Of a stretch of DNA of 64,000 nucleotides, positions 39,883-50,427 are shown piece by piece. The position numbers and the translations under genes are program-made. The notes under the pieces were generated by a model that did not search any database, was not told the origin of the DNA, and worked only from the letters and a program-made list of their open reading frames with translations. Numbering within the stretch: the stretch's first letter is position 1; each line of letters starts with the position of its first letter. This stretch comes from Mesostigma viride (lineage: Eukaryota; Streptophyta; Mesostigmatophyceae; Mesostigmatales; Mesostigmataceae): positions 3,177,613 through 3,241,612 of the forward strand of contig RPFO01000041.1 in assembly GCA_009746045.1 (NCBI GenBank), written 5' to 3'.

Positions 39883-41154
39883 ATGCCGCCCGGCTGGCCC
39901 CAGCAGCATTTTTGGGCTCCGTCGCTCAGTCGTGGGCGGAAAGCTGCCGGCTCCTGCCCCTTTTGGCAACGGCAGCGCCTGACCTCCTGGACCCCAGCAG
40001 CCCTTTGCCCTTCGTCACCGCCATCCAGGAGGCCTATGCTGAGATCCAGCAGGCCTGTTCTCCCGTCCGTGCCGCTCAGGCGGTACAGCGCCACCTCCCT
40101 CGCGGCACTCCCTCGGTCGCCTCCGTTCAATCTCCCGCCGCATTCCCTGCTCGCGTCATCGATAAACACCAGAAAACCTACGCGGGTATTCTGCACACGG
40201 CTGATTGGATTGCTCTTTTCGCGGACCTCAACGCCCAGGGACGTGCGTGGCTGTTCTCGCTTTCCTTGCGGAGTGTGGGCTCGGCGTACCTTCGTGCTCT
40301 TCCCATGGCCCCCCCATTCGCCTTGGCTCCCAGCCACTACTCGGTGGCGCTCCGGCACCAGCTATTTGCCCCGCAGCCTCTTGTTCCGGCCGGGCGGCCT
40401 TGTGGTAGCTGTGGGCAGCCGCTGGATCCCACGGGGACTCACTACCTTGCCTGCATGGGGGGCCAACAGAATCAGAATTGGTATTTGTATTTGCACACTG
40501 TCCTCCTGACGGTGGTGCTCGCCATGATTCGGTCGGTTTTCCCCCACGCGAACATCCGGTCCGAGGATGCGGATGGCGCTGCCTTCTATTCCCCCAACCA
40601 CCGGCCTGACATCGTGGTGCTGGACTTTGAGGGGGGTGGCCGGCATCTGCTTATTGACGTTTCGGTGGCGCGGCCCTTGGCTCTTAGCCACGTGGCTGGG
40701 GCCTCCCTCACGGCAGGTTACACGGCGGACCGGGCGGAGCGGGCCAAGCTCCTGGCCTACGGCGACGTGGGGCACCATCGTGTGGTGCCCTTTGTCCTGG
40801 AGGAGTTTGGGGCCATGGGGCCCCTGACCTCCGCCTTCTTCAAGGAGTGTTGCCGGCTCCGGGAGGACCGGCTGGACCTGGAGGGCCAGCGGGCCCCATG
40901 GTCGGCGCGGACCTGGACGTCATATTGGCGTCAGCGCTTGTCGGTGGCGCTGACTCGGGCCATGGCTGACATCATGCTCCGCCGTACGCGGGCTGATTTT
41001 GCGGTGCAGCAGGGCTATTAGGTTCCTCCCGTTAGGCGTTTCCATTGGTCTTATCGTAGTATAGAGCTTTGACATGGCTCTGTATATAGGTTTATAGCTG
41101 GGCGTTTCCTTTGGTTTGAGTGATTTCACTCTGCTGTAAGTAATTATATTTTTA
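39883..41154 (+). mobile_element. REL-type LINE copy B, 5'-truncated insertion with 13-bp target duplication
   Basis: 1272 bp inserted between two copies of ATATATAATGCAT (39870-39882 and 41155-41167). The uninterrupted target is seen in piggyBac-like copy 1. A 5' truncation and variable-length target duplication are the signature of LINE retrotransposition. The 3' end is AT-rich (TAATTATATTTTTAAT) without a clear poly(A). Confidence 0.9.
39885..41021 (+). CDS. C-terminal part of LINE polyprotein: linker, CCHC zinc finger and PD-(D/E)xK-like nuclease
   Basis: About 378 codons remain open. The start is the truncation point, not a real initiator. Residues near 160-180 (nt about 40390-40445) hold a C-X2-C-X9-H-X3-C finger. 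About 50 residues on comes HRPDIVVLDFEGGGRHLLID then VSVARP (nt about 40600-40675). That resembles the RPD...D-X-V arrangement of the restriction-like endonuclease of R2-type LINEs. The C-terminus (WTSYWRQRLSVALTRAMADI) is shared with copy C. Such nucleases nick the target for primed reverse transcription. The frame is intact but the RT is missing. Confidence 0.82.
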   Translation, partial: AARLAPAAFLGSVAQSWAESCRLLPLLATAAPDLLDPSSPLPFVTAIQEAYAEIQQACSPVRAAQAVQRHLPRGTPSVASVQSPAAFPARVIDKHQKTYAGILHTADWIALFADLNAQGRAWLFSLSLRSVGSAYLRALPMAPPFALAPSHYSVALRHQLFAPQPLVPAGRPCGSCGQPLDPTGTHYLACMGGQQNQNWYLYLHTVLLTVVLAMIRSVFPHANIRSEDADGAAFYSPNHRPDIVVLDFEGGGRHLLIDVSVARPLALSHVAGASLTAGYTADRAERAKLLAYGDVGHHRVVPFVLEEFGAMGPLTSAFFKECCRLREDRLDLEGQRAPWSARTWTSYWRQRLSVALTRAMADIMLRRTRADFAVQQGY

Positions 41155-41650
41155 ATATATAATGCATGGGAGGCGTATTCCGCTGCAAACAACACGCAAA
41201 TACGTTGTCGTACATAGCTCGTTCATGTCCTGCCCGGATTCCGCTGGCCGGGACCACCATATCTCACACATACCGTTGCTCTATGGGCATAGACAGCCAT
41301 AGCCGCAACATGCATGCATCCTTGATTATTACCAGGTTGATGTTCCGTTCAAAGATGACCTATAAACGTGTCCGCATTCCCAGCAAATGCTGCAGCGGAC
41401 ATCCCGTAGCAAACCTGGATGCTTGGGCTGGCGCAGACTGCCCGGCCATGAGGAGAAAATCGACATATGATAGGCGATGACTCGTCTGGCACTGGCGACC
41501 AAGAAGGCAGTATTTTCCTACCTGTATTTTCCCAATCCTAAAAATCTGGCCATGCCTGACATTAAAAAATCATGCATCATCATTCTGAGCAACATTCTAA
41601 CCCGTTTCTAGCCGCGAGACGCAAAATTTCCCTGATAACGGCACGTTAAC
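41155..41650. mobile_element. piggyBac-like element copy 2, middle part
   Basis: Continues copy 1 homology (27378-27880) until E2. 41646-41650 TTAAC is the E2 target duplication. Confidence 0.8.
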
Positions 41651-42266
41651 AGTTAACGTAAAGGATTTACGTTAGATGGATAGAGATTGTTACGCTCTTT
41701 CCAGCGGCACCTTGAACGCCTCATTTGGTTAAGGAACGTAAAAGTTATGACGTTTCCTAGGCTGTGCCGACAGTACCCGGCGCGCCACTGTGGGCGCGTA
41801 CGGACACAGGATGTACAAGTGTCACTTTGATAGTCCGCAGGACGTTGACAGGACTTGTACAGGACTTGATGGTCAATTGATAGGTAGGCGTGCTGTAGCG
41901 CGCCAGGACCTATGAGACAATTGATGCTGAGTAGTGTACGGATAGGTCCACAGGACTAGCCGTATGGACAATTGATAGATCTGCGCGCCAAAGGCGTGCC
42001 AGAGTCGGTGTAATCAATTGATTGACAGTTCAGCTGTGACAGAGCAGCTGAATACTTGGACGCGTCCCTAACAACCTATATGTGTGACTTGGTCGCACCG
42101 GGACGCTAGTTCTTGCGTGCACGTTCTCTTGGCACTGCGACCCTGTCGTCTGTGCTGCGTGCAGTCTTGGAAGTGACGTGACTTACGTCTGTGTTTCCTG
42201 TTATTAATAAAGGCAACTTCCTGCAAGAACCATGGCGGAATTCGTGGCATCCTCACTCTTACAACT
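41651..42266 (+). repeat. E2 5' LTR
   Basis: Ends AGTT...AACT. It contains AATAAA at about 42206 and close by a CCATGGCGGAATTC near the right end. One difference to the 3' LTR is visible near 42103 (CGCTAG versus CGCCAG). Confidence 0.92.
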
Positions 42267-42292
42267 CGTATTACAATAGCCTCGTTAAAAAG

Positions 42293-42916
42293 ATGCCAAA
42301 TTCTGAAGAATTCCGGATTCCCGGCGATGAGGAAATAGCCGCTCCGCCGGCTGGTCCTTTGCCAAGACCGACTGCGCCGTCGTGGCAGCAATTGCTCGAC
42401 GAAGTCACGATCTCGCTCGACGAACTTCATCGTCGGCAGCGCGCAGCTCATCCATTGCTCGGGGATAACCCCGAGGACCCCGATTTGCCGCAGCTGGTGC
42501 CGGCTATCCGCACGCCATTGGACACCATTCGCAACATTTTATCGACATTTACGGTCCAGGTGCGGGGAGGTTTGCGGTCGGTGAACGAGGTCACCACTGC
42601 CATTGAGGAGCTGGACAACGCCATCTCTTCACTCACCGGTTACCAGAGAAACTTACAAAACTGGGCATCGCTACGCACGGGGGGCGCGCCGGCGGTGTCG
42701 ACAAATTTATTTCAAGATCTCGCGTTGCTGTCGCTGCTCACACGCGGCGTACGCAGTCGCGAACGCCAGGTTCTTATTAACCTGGTGGCTTTTCTCGCAT
42801 CTCTGCGAGAGTGGATTCCCGCAGGGTGGGAATTGTTATCCATTTTTACTCATCCTCTGCGCCTCGTCGCGCGTCGGCGCGCGCAACTTTCGCGACGGGA
42901 AGCACACCGGTTTTAA
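42293..42916 (+). CDS. E2 extra 5' ORF, intact, unknown function
   Basis: 207 codons, uninterrupted, starting 27 bp after the 5' LTR. The first 40 residues are acidic and Pro-rich. The rest is mostly helical with heptad-like Leu/Ile spacing (LLDEVTISLDELHRRQ, VNEVTTAIEELDNAISSL) and ends in a basic tail (RLVARRRAQLSRREAHR). I recognise no domain. A matrix-like or RNA-binding role would be a guess. It stays open while gag and pol in this copy are broken, and E1 also has a leading ORF. Confidence 0.6.
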   Translation: MPNSEEFRIPGDEEIAAPPAGPLPRPTAPSWQQLLDEVTISLDELHRRQRAAHPLLGDNPEDPDLPQLVPAIRTPLDTIRNILSTFTVQVRGGLRSVNEVTTAIEELDNAISSLTGYQRNLQNWASLRTGGAPAVSTNLFQDLALLSLLTRGVRSRERQVLINLVAFLASLREWIPAGWELLSIFTHPLRLVARRRAQLSRREAHRF

Positions 42917-43170
42917 TCATACCGGTGCAGGTCCGGCACACACGCCGGATATGGAGGATCCTGCGTATACATACGAGTACTGTGATTTCCGGGGCCTTGA
43001 CTACTAGGTCGGCCAATTTTCTTTTCCAGTACTCGTCGACATTTTTGTCGATTTTTCAACGGCAATTCGCGGGGGCGGAGGCGACACCGGCGCAGGCGGC
43101 AGTTGGACAATTTTGTACATACTTTTTCTGCTGCTGTGCTGAGGTGTTTTTGAATAGCTTGTAGTGCAGA

Positions 43171-44274
43171 ATGGCAGACGGGCGCCGTAGCAAAGGTGCC
43201 CCAGCCAGTGGGAATAATGGTGGTGCTGGTAGTGGGACCGCTCACGTAGATGACGTGGGGGTTACCGGAGAGATTACCAACATTCATCACAATAATAATA
43301 ATGCACAAGCTGTTCATGGTTTTGACCTTACCACTCAGGGTTTTTAATTGTAAATCAGCTGCAACCTGTGACATCTGACTCTAAGCCTAAGCAGGCTGAA
43401 GAGTTTGTGAAGGGCTGGAAGGGTTTCCTAGTTTGTACGGGGTACAACTACTATCAGATCTGGATAGGCAGCAGCACGTTTGGCAAGTGCACTGATCAGA
43501 TCAAGGACCTAACCAGGGAATGTAAGAAGGCCAACAAGGCCTGGGCAGTGTATGTAGCTGAGCTGAAGGAGTTGCTGAAGACCAGCGAAAGAAGGTCGGC
43601 ATCCATTGGCAAGACAAGTATCAAGGGTGGGAGGTCAAGGGGGATCTGATCCAGAATTTCCTTAGCTATTGCAAAATGGTTGAGGAAGGCAGGGCCCACG
43701 GTTTAACGTGGCTGATAACATAGCCCTGACCAACTGGTTCAAGGTTTCTGGGCTGGATAAGGCTACACGTGGCTCTTTAAAGGTCATGTGTGCCCCACAC
43801 TCAACCCTCAAGGCCTACAAGGTCATAATCAAACAAGCACTCGAGGCAGAGGAGCTGTTTGAGGGTGGAGTGCCAGCAGTGAAGGCTACCCAGGCAGGTG
43901 GGCGTACCCAGGGGGCTCCAAGACGTCTGAGGCTGACAGAAGCCAAGGAGGACGAGGGGCAACCATAACAAGCGCAAGGGCGATCATTCACCCGACTCTG
44001 ACAGGAGGTCACACTCCAAGTCGGTGTTCAGGCGGGTGGGTGGTAAGCCCAAGCAGGGCAACGCGTCTGACAACGGGGGAGTGGCCAGGGCAAGTCAAAG
44101 ATACAATGCTACCTGTGCAAGGGGTGGGGGCACATCAAGAAGGAGTGTCCCAGCTTCAAGAAGTCCCAGGGCCAGGGCAGCAACAAGAATAACAACAACA
44201 ACAAGAAGAACAACAACAAGTCCCAGGGCCAGCCTTCAAAGGGCAGTCAGCAAGAAGACAACAAGGAGCAGTGA
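43171..44274 (+). pseudogene. E2 gag with zinc knuckle, frameshifted
   Basis: Pieces in three frames: an Asn/Gly-rich start at 43171; AEEFVKGWKGFLVCTGYNYY...ELKELLKTS (43368-43590); GDLIQNFLSYCKMVEEG and LTNWFKVSGLDKATRGSLKV (43630-43960); and a final frame with CX2CX4HX4C (CYLCKGWGHIKKEC, 44102-44143) and an Asn/Lys/Gln-rich tail ending at 44274. This fits a capsid-nucleocapsid protein that binds element RNA. At least three shifts are needed to read it through. Confidence 0.75.
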
Positions 44275-44415
44275 CTGTCTGAGGCAACCCCTACACACCT
44301 TAATTCACCCAAGGGGGAGGCCAGGTGCTCCAATGCAGATTTTATATCTGGGCAACAAGAGGGTGATCTCCAGGTTCAGGGTGGCCCCAGGTCACCTGGA
44401 GAGGTACAGGTTCCT

Positions 44416-46137
44416 ATGAAGACGTCCTTGACAGCTGATGCAGCTGTAAGTATGTCTGACCCTATGCATCCTCGTGCTGGGCACGAGGGTGGACCTCTCA
44501 TTTTGAGAGAAACCAATGTACAACCACAGAGGGGTGTGAAGGCCTCTGGTGGTATGCATGTGGTCCCTGCTGGCGGTCCAGGTGTTGGGCATGAGCAGGG
44601 TGACTCAGGCTCTGAGTCAGAACAGGATGGAAGTCAGCATGGTGATGCTGGACAACCTGACAGCACAGTCCTGACTGTGCCAGGGACTGCTTCCTCTGTG
44701 TACCAGGAGTTGGGTGCCCGAATCCACAACATGTTTGGGCATGCCACTTCTCTGTCAAACAACTTTGCCTTCCGTATGGGCAGGGCACCCCTTCTTAAGG
44801 CGTGTCAGCAAGCTGCCTCACGGTGTAAGTGCCAGTTGTCCTCCAACAAGCCCAGGAAATCACATGCCAAAGCTCTACCTCAGAGCATTGGTGATCTGCA
44901 GTGTGATATCCAACACATCAGGGGCATGCAACTGTTGGTGTGCGTGGACAGGTACACGAAATACAAGGTGCTGGAGCATTTACCTTCTATGAAGAACAGG
45001 TACTTGCTGGCTGCCCTGCAGAATGTAAGAGCCAAGTTTCCTACCACAAGGATCCAGGTGGACATGCAGTTTCAGCATCTCAAGGGTGATCCTACCCTTC
45101 CTGAGTTGCTGGTTACACCTAGGGAGGCTCATGGGCAGCAGGGTGCTATCGAGAGGGCAATCCAGGAGGTCAAGAAATTGATCATCTCTGAAGACTGGGT
45201 ACCCTTGTCTGCACCTGCACTTGTCAGGAGTGCATGGCTGAGGAACGTGGAGCAGCAGCTGAACAGCAGGGTTAACTTCTACTATGATGGAGTTGCTGTC
45301 AGCCCAATGGGTCTATATCATGGCCTGTGCCCACCACATGTGCTGGAGGGCTGGAAACATGCTGCACATGTCACCTTTGCCAAGCTGAGGGAGAAGGACC
45401 GGGGTTGGAAGATGCTGGAGCCACAAGTGGGTCAGAAGGTCCTAGCTTGGAAGGAACCTAGCCTTTATGGCAAACGTGGTAGCTGGAGTCCTGGGGTGGT
45501 TACCCAGGTTGATGAAGCTAGCCACGCATGCTTGGTCAGCATGGAGGACGAACCAAAGCATGTGCACCGGCTGAGTTGGTCATATGTCAAGCCTAACCTG
45601 ATGAATGAGGGCAGTCAGGCACAAGGCTCACAGGATCTGCAGGATTTTCAGGTCCCAGGTGACATCACTGACGCAACGACCACATCTGTTGCAGGGGAAT
45701 CTGTCAGCCCTGGCCAGGTTGCAGAGGTACTTGTTGAACAGGCTGCAAGGTCAACAGCTGGGGAGTCAACTGTCAAGCCCAAGGCACTAACCAAGCCCAG
45801 GGGGACAAGTTTGGCTGGATTGATTGGGGCTCTACAAAGGGCCAAGAAGCAGCCCAAGGTAGCCAAGCTCAGGTGGCATGGCAATCTGGGGCTGGACACT
45901 GCCTTAGAGGTAGACACTAATTCTCAGGTTTCCATCATTGGGACCAGGGCTGCAGCAGGGTACAGCATGTCTGAACCCAGCTATCAGTTTGTGTCTGACT
46001 TCAGTGGCGGGGTACACGTGAAGGTACTGGGTGAGGTATTCATTCCTATCCTTGGACAGGACACTGCTTTTTGTGTCTTGGAGGGCTATCAAGGACCTGC
46101 TCTTCTGGGGCAGAATTTCCTATGCCAGGATGGGTAG
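44416..46137 (+). CDS. E2 integrase followed by aspartic protease
   Basis: 573 codons. The N-terminal 95 residues are Gly/Gln/Ser-rich. Integrase: zinc finger with HNMFGH (about 44725) and CKC (about 44828), Asp in QCDIQ (about 44905), Asp in IQVDMQF (about 45060), Glu in GAIERAI (about 45150), and a C-terminal SH3-like fold (VGQKVLAWKEP...WSPGVV, 45428-45510). A Ser/Gln-rich linker follows, then retropepsin: EVDTNSQVSIIG (about 45907) and PALLGQNFL (about 46098). Integrase joins cDNA to the genome and protease matures the polyprotein. No protease motif lies between knuckle and integrase. ATG 44416 is a convenience; the protein is probably continuous with gag. Confidence 0.85.
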   Translation: MKTSLTADAAVSMSDPMHPRAGHEGGPLILRETNVQPQRGVKASGGMHVVPAGGPGVGHEQGDSGSESEQDGSQHGDAGQPDSTVLTVPGTASSVYQELGARIHNMFGHATSLSNNFAFRMGRAPLLKACQQAASRCKCQLSSNKPRKSHAKALPQSIGDLQCDIQHIRGMQLLVCVDRYTKYKVLEHLPSMKNRYLLAALQNVRAKFPTTRIQVDMQFQHLKGDPTLPELLVTPREAHGQQGAIERAIQEVKKLIISEDWVPLSAPALVRSAWLRNVEQQLNSRVNFYYDGVAVSPMGLYHGLCPPHVLEGWKHAAHVTFAKLREKDRGWKMLEPQVGQKVLAWKEPSLYGKRGSWSPGVVTQVDEASHACLVSMEDEPKHVHRLSWSYVKPNLMNEGSQAQGSQDLQDFQVPGDITDATTTSVAGESVSPGQVAEVLVEQAARSTAGESTVKPKALTKPRGTSLAGLIGALQRAKKQPKVAKLRWHGNLGLDTALEVDTNSQVSIIGTRAAAGYSMSEPSYQFVSDFSGGVHVKVLGEVFIPILGQDTAFCVLEGYQGPALLGQNFLCQDG

Positions 46138-46139
46138 TG

Positions 46140-47898
46140 ATCACGTCCTCTCTCCTGACTAAGGAAGGGGCTGGTCAGGTCCCACTGATTAATTTCAGGA
46201 CCACTCACCTATCACGTGCAGTAACCAGGTCGGTTAAGCGTGTGCAAGTGTGCCAGGGGCAGGAGCCCTTGGTTGATGACCTCATACTGCCAGCTGCTAG
46301 TCATCCAAGCAGTTTGGGCATTGGTCCTCACTCACTTGCTGGACACAGCCCTATCAACTACCAAGGCCTGGTGAAGCTCATGTCCTCTCCCATTATGTGT
46401 CCCCAGGTCACACTGGGTCTGATTAAATCTGGGGAGGACTGGATCTCCAAGAAATGCGTGGAACCTGTCAATGACCTGCCTCCTGCACGACGTCTACTCA
46501 AGCTCAAGTTTGTCATCAAGATGAAGGAGGTGGACGGGGTCAAGGTACCACATGTCAGGCCAGTGCTGAATGAGTTCAAGGGTACTGGTGAGTGCACTGC
46601 TGAGGAGTTGTATACCCCTGGCATGCTGCATGATACTTGGAGGCTGCTGCTGTGTGTATTTCTAGGCCTTCTCAACAAGGGCTTGGACTATGGCTCAGTG
46701 GTGGTAGACTTCAAGAGGGCATTTCTGGAGGGGATGCAGATGTGGCACAGGAAAAGTGGGAGGGCAAGACGCCTTTCTATGTTAGGGTGCCTGCTGTATG
46801 GAAAAGGGACATCCACACGGAGTTCCTTAAAATCCTCAAGGGCCTGGAGGGCCTGAGGTCAAGTCCAATAATCTGGAGGGAGACTCTCAACCGTTTCCTG
46901 AAGGAGCATTGCAACTTGAAGGTCTCTCCTGTAGACCCCTGTCTGTTTCTGGGGCAATGGGAAGGCCTGCCAGTGTATGCTTCGCTGCACGGGGATGACC
47001 TACATCTGATAGCTCCCACGTCGTGGCTTAAGGAGCTGATCTCCATCATTAAGTCCAAGTTTCCTCTGGGTAGGGAGCAATGGCAGGTGGAGAATGAGCC
47101 TCTGCTGTTTGTGGGCATGGAGGCCACACTGGTGAAGAAGGGGGGGAGTGGCGTATGCTGCTGGTGGGGGGCAATGATTATCAAGAGACCCTCATTAGCA
47201 AGCTTCCTCCAACCATCACACAGGCACTGTGTCCCATGGTGAGGGGCATGGTTGCTTGGGTGGCAGGCATTTCCAGGCCAGACCTTATGGTCATAGCCAG
47301 GTTGCCTGATGACATGCTGGTGGAGCTAGGGTCTGCCAAGGTGGCTGATCAGGTCAGGGCTTCATCTGGCATTCTGTTGTCTGCAGTGGATTTATCACAA
47401 CCCATTTGCATGGAGCTGTATGTGGATAGCTCAATGGACAGCAGGCAGGTCTCCAAGGTCAGGGGCAGGGCTGCAGGGCTCTTTGTGCTCAGACAGGAAG
47501 GCCTGGGGAGTTTGGTGAGCTGGTTTAGTCGCCTGCACAAACGGGTGGCTGTCAGCAGTGATGTGGCAGAATGCAGGGCTATTTGTGAAGGCATTCACAC
47601 AAGCCTTTATCTGAAGGAGTTGCTTCATCAGATGACTTCTAACACTCCTTGGCCACTTCAGGTTACCACTCTTCTAAAAACAGACTCCATGGGGATGGTG
47701 CAGTTTGTGCACAGGCAGATGGCCAGAAGTAGGGACTTGGATTATCTCCTTCTTAAGGAGTTGTCCTCCTTGGCCAATATTGAGCATATCCCTGGGGTTG
47801 ACAATCCTGCTGATGCTTTGACCAAGCTAGTGCAGAAGGCAGCAGTGCAATACAAGGTTCTTCAGTCTCTGATGGACCCATCTCAGCAAGCTGTCTAA
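46140..47898 (+). pseudogene. E2 reverse transcriptase and RNase H, frameshifted
   Basis: After a frame change near 46125 the protein continues (VVITSSLLTKEG...), then RT: KLKFVIKMKEVDG and HVRPVLNEFKG, motif A VVDFKRAFLEG (about 46705), the GLEGLRSSPIIW block, SPVDPCLFLG and HGDD at about 46992. RNase H follows in the 47155-47898 frame with VDSSMDSRQVSK, SWFSRLHKRVAVSS-DVAECRA, TDSMGMVQF and NPADALTK. Shifts occur near 46735 and 47140, the latter at a run of six G. Overall it is Copia-like, matching E1 through to HGDD. Confidence 0.85.
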
Positions 47899-48334
47899 GC
47901 TGGTGCCTGGTTATAGGGCATTGGAGAGCAGATTGTGTGGTAGTGTCAGCATTGTGACTGGCATAATACCTGTATTTTAGTCTGTACTAAGGCTCATGGA
48001 CCATGGTACACTCACTCTGATTTTAATCAGGATACAGCCAGGTTTTGGCTGGGGTTCATGCTGTTGACTACACAAGGTTGACAGGTCCATTACAGACCAT
48101 GTATTCTATTTTAAAAGAAATGTATATTTGTACATACTTCTCACAATGGTCTGGGAACCTTTATTCTGGGGTTTATAGGGCGGGGTTCGATTCCCTGGTA
48201 TTATGTTTCTACAAGCTGGCCTGTTCAGGTGTTTGCCTGTTCAGACTTCCCTAGTTCCCCAGGGCAGGATTTAATTGTTGCCTATGTGTTTCATTTTGTC
48301 ATTTGTTTGCTGTGGCAGTTTACCATCTGGCAAG

Positions 48335-48360
48335 TAGACGGGCGCCGTAAGACGGGCGCC
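48335..48360 (+). repeat. Repeated AGACGGGCGCC motif, also at the gag start
   Basis: AGACGGGCGCCGTA at 48336-48349 and AGACGGGCGCC at 48350-48360 repeat the motif at 43176-43189, six bases into gag. The ACGG/CCGT arms can form a small hairpin. Paired positions near both ends of the internal region may reflect an RNA signal. Confidence 0.5.
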
Positions 48361-48847
48361 AATAGACCCCTGTTGAGAGAATGACAGGCAAACTATTGTA
48401 ATACGCCTTACTTTGTCAAGTGGTATTTTAATTGTCATGGATTTATTGTACTTATATTGAATATGTACTGGGTTTTATGGGATTAGTATCTGGGATTAAT
48501 GTAACTCACCGCCAGAAGGTCATTGTACTGGAGGCTCTACCGAGGTGATGGGATTAATTCCTGGAGAAGACCTCATAGAATTAACCTGTATGTATTTAAT
48601 TTTGTGTGCTTCTAATATCTGGTGGTACTCTGTAATGCCACTTCCATAGGTTTTTATCCATTTCTCATGGAATGGTTTTCCCTGTGGCAGATCTGTTTCT
48701 TTTCCAGTTCCTTAAAAGAAAGGCTGGGGGAATGGCAATGGCCATTAAAGACATCTGTTCAAGCTTCAAGCTGGAGTGAAGGACATTTCAAGCTACTTCA
48801 AGGGTCCCTGGCAGGGGATGTGATCCCTAAAGAAAAGAAGGGATTGG

Positions 48848-49463
48848 AGTTAACGTAAAGGATTTACGTTAGATGGATAGAGATTGTTACGCTCTTTCCA
48901 ACGGCACCTTGAACGCCTCATTTGGTTAAGGAACGTAAAAGTTATGACGTTTCCTAGGCTGTGCCGACAGTACCCGGCGCGCCACTGTGGGCGCGTACGG
49001 ACACAGGATGTACAAGTGTCACTTTGATAGTCCGCAGGACGTTGACAGGACTTGTACAGGACTTGATGGTCAATTGATAGGTAGGCGTGCTGTAGCGCGC
49101 CAGGACCTATGAGACAATTGATGCTGAGTAGTGTACGGATAGGTCCACAGGACTAGCCGTATGGACAATTGATAGATCTGCGCGCCAAAGGCGTGCCAGA
49201 GTCGGTGTAATCAATTGATTGACAGTTCAGCTGTGACAGAGCAGCTGAATACTTGGACGCGTCCCTAACAACCTATATGTGTGACTTGGTCGCACCGGGA
49301 CGCCAGTTCTTGCGTGCACGTTCTCTTGGCACCGCGACCCTGTCGTCTGTGCTGCGTGCAGTCTTGGAAGTGACGTGACTTACGTCTGTGTTTCCTGTTA
49401 TTAATAAAGGCAACTTCCTGCAAGAACCATGGCGGAATTCGTGGCATCCTCACTCTTACAACT
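48848..49463 (+). repeat. E2 3' LTR
   Basis: 616 bp, nearly identical to 41651-42266, followed by TTAAC (49464-49468). Confidence 0.92.
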
Positions 49464-49655
49464 TTAACAGCCATATCTCGCTACGCGCGCGCGCGAGTGA
49501 AAATTCCCCGCCAAAGTCACGTGATACTTTCTCAATGCACGTTGCATTTACCAGGCTATGGCGAATATACCCCCCAAACCTATGCATCACCTTCGTCTCT
49601 AAGTGTTCCCAGACCCACCGGACAACTTCCCTCCGTCACGGGTGGCGCGGCGCTC
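49464..49655. mobile_element. piggyBac-like element copy 2, right part
   Basis: Resumes homology to 27868-28070 of copy 1 (CGCGCGCGCGAGTGAAAATT, AAGTCACGTGATAC, CTATGGCGAATAT, CCACCGGACAAC). Homology is lost near 49655, where a DIRS-like element begins. The terminal GACTATGGGTTAA end is not found beyond it. Confidence 0.75.
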
Positions 49656-49831
49656 CAGGGATTACGTGGTTTATTACGTTAAGTCAAAGTGCATGCGATC
49701 ACATGCAGTTTTCGGACTACGTTTTTTCTACCGAGGGAAGAACAAGAACGATAGCATTCGTCTTGCTTGGTTGAGACATTTAGAAGAAAGCTTTCTATCT
49801 TTCGGCAGGTGGGGGGGCTGTCGGAAAGGAA

Positions 49832-50427
49832 ATGAGGGCGAGGTTGGCGACATTCGTTGGGGCACCTCCGGAAACCGAAAATCAGGACGACGAGGAGGAC
49901 GAGGAGGGGGAGGTCGCAGCCGAGAAATTCATGCAAGGTTTGAAGGCAGCGCTGGGAGGAATGGAGGGGGCGGGAAGCCACTTCAAGGCCTCGAAAGGGG
50001 TGGCGCTGCCAAGCCGAGCCAAGAGCGTGAAATATCGGATTTTGGAGCGGGTGCTGCCGGGGTACGTGTTGGAGGACGCCAGCGACAATGGGATGGGAAT
50101 CCGGTCGTGGGTCATGACGGTCAAGCCTGGAAATTGGCGGAACATGGAGAACAGGAAAATTGTCATGAACATTGCATTGGCCATGGACACCCTTCTCAAG
50201 GAGCTGGGCTCAGCAGCCGGGGAGCTTGTGGGCATGGAGTACCTAATGAGGGTGGTGGCGGCCTTGCTGCAGGTGGAGGGGCAAGGAGGGGGGGGTGGAA
50301 GGTGGCCAGCCACCTCCTGCCATTGGGGGAGGAGGCTGCACTGTCAGCCACCCCGGCTGTCAAGGCAGCTCTCCAAACTGCAATCCTCTTGGACAAGCTC
50401 AGCAAGGCTCAACAAGTAGGGAAATAG
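49832..50427 (+). pseudogene. DIRS-like element gag-like ORF, one frameshift
   Basis: Starts ATG 49832. An acidic stretch (DDEEDEEGE) is followed by a folded helical region (SVKYRILERVLPGYVLED, NRKIVMNIALAMDTLLKEL, EYLMRVVAALLQVEG). At 50285-50294 a run of eight G separates it from the natural continuation in another frame (ASHLLPLGEEAALSATPAVKAA...LDKLSKAQQ), ending at 50427. One G indel restores a single ORF. The role as nucleocapsid is inferred from position. Confidence 0.65.

Larger units (their letters stand above)
41651..49463 (+). mobile_element. E2: complete LTR retrotransposon, Copia-like with unusual gene order
   Basis: 7813 bp with two 616-bp LTRs (41651-42266, 48848-49463) and 5-bp target duplication TTAAC (41646-41650, 49464-49468). 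Order on the plus strand: LTR, extra ORF1, gag, zinc knuckle, integrase, protease, RT, RNase H, about 950 bp of non-coding DNA, purine-rich AAAGAAAAGAAGGG, LTR. It is inserted in piggyBac-like copy 2. Only a few LTR differences are visible, so the insertion is young. The internal frames are broken in several places. Confidence 0.93.
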
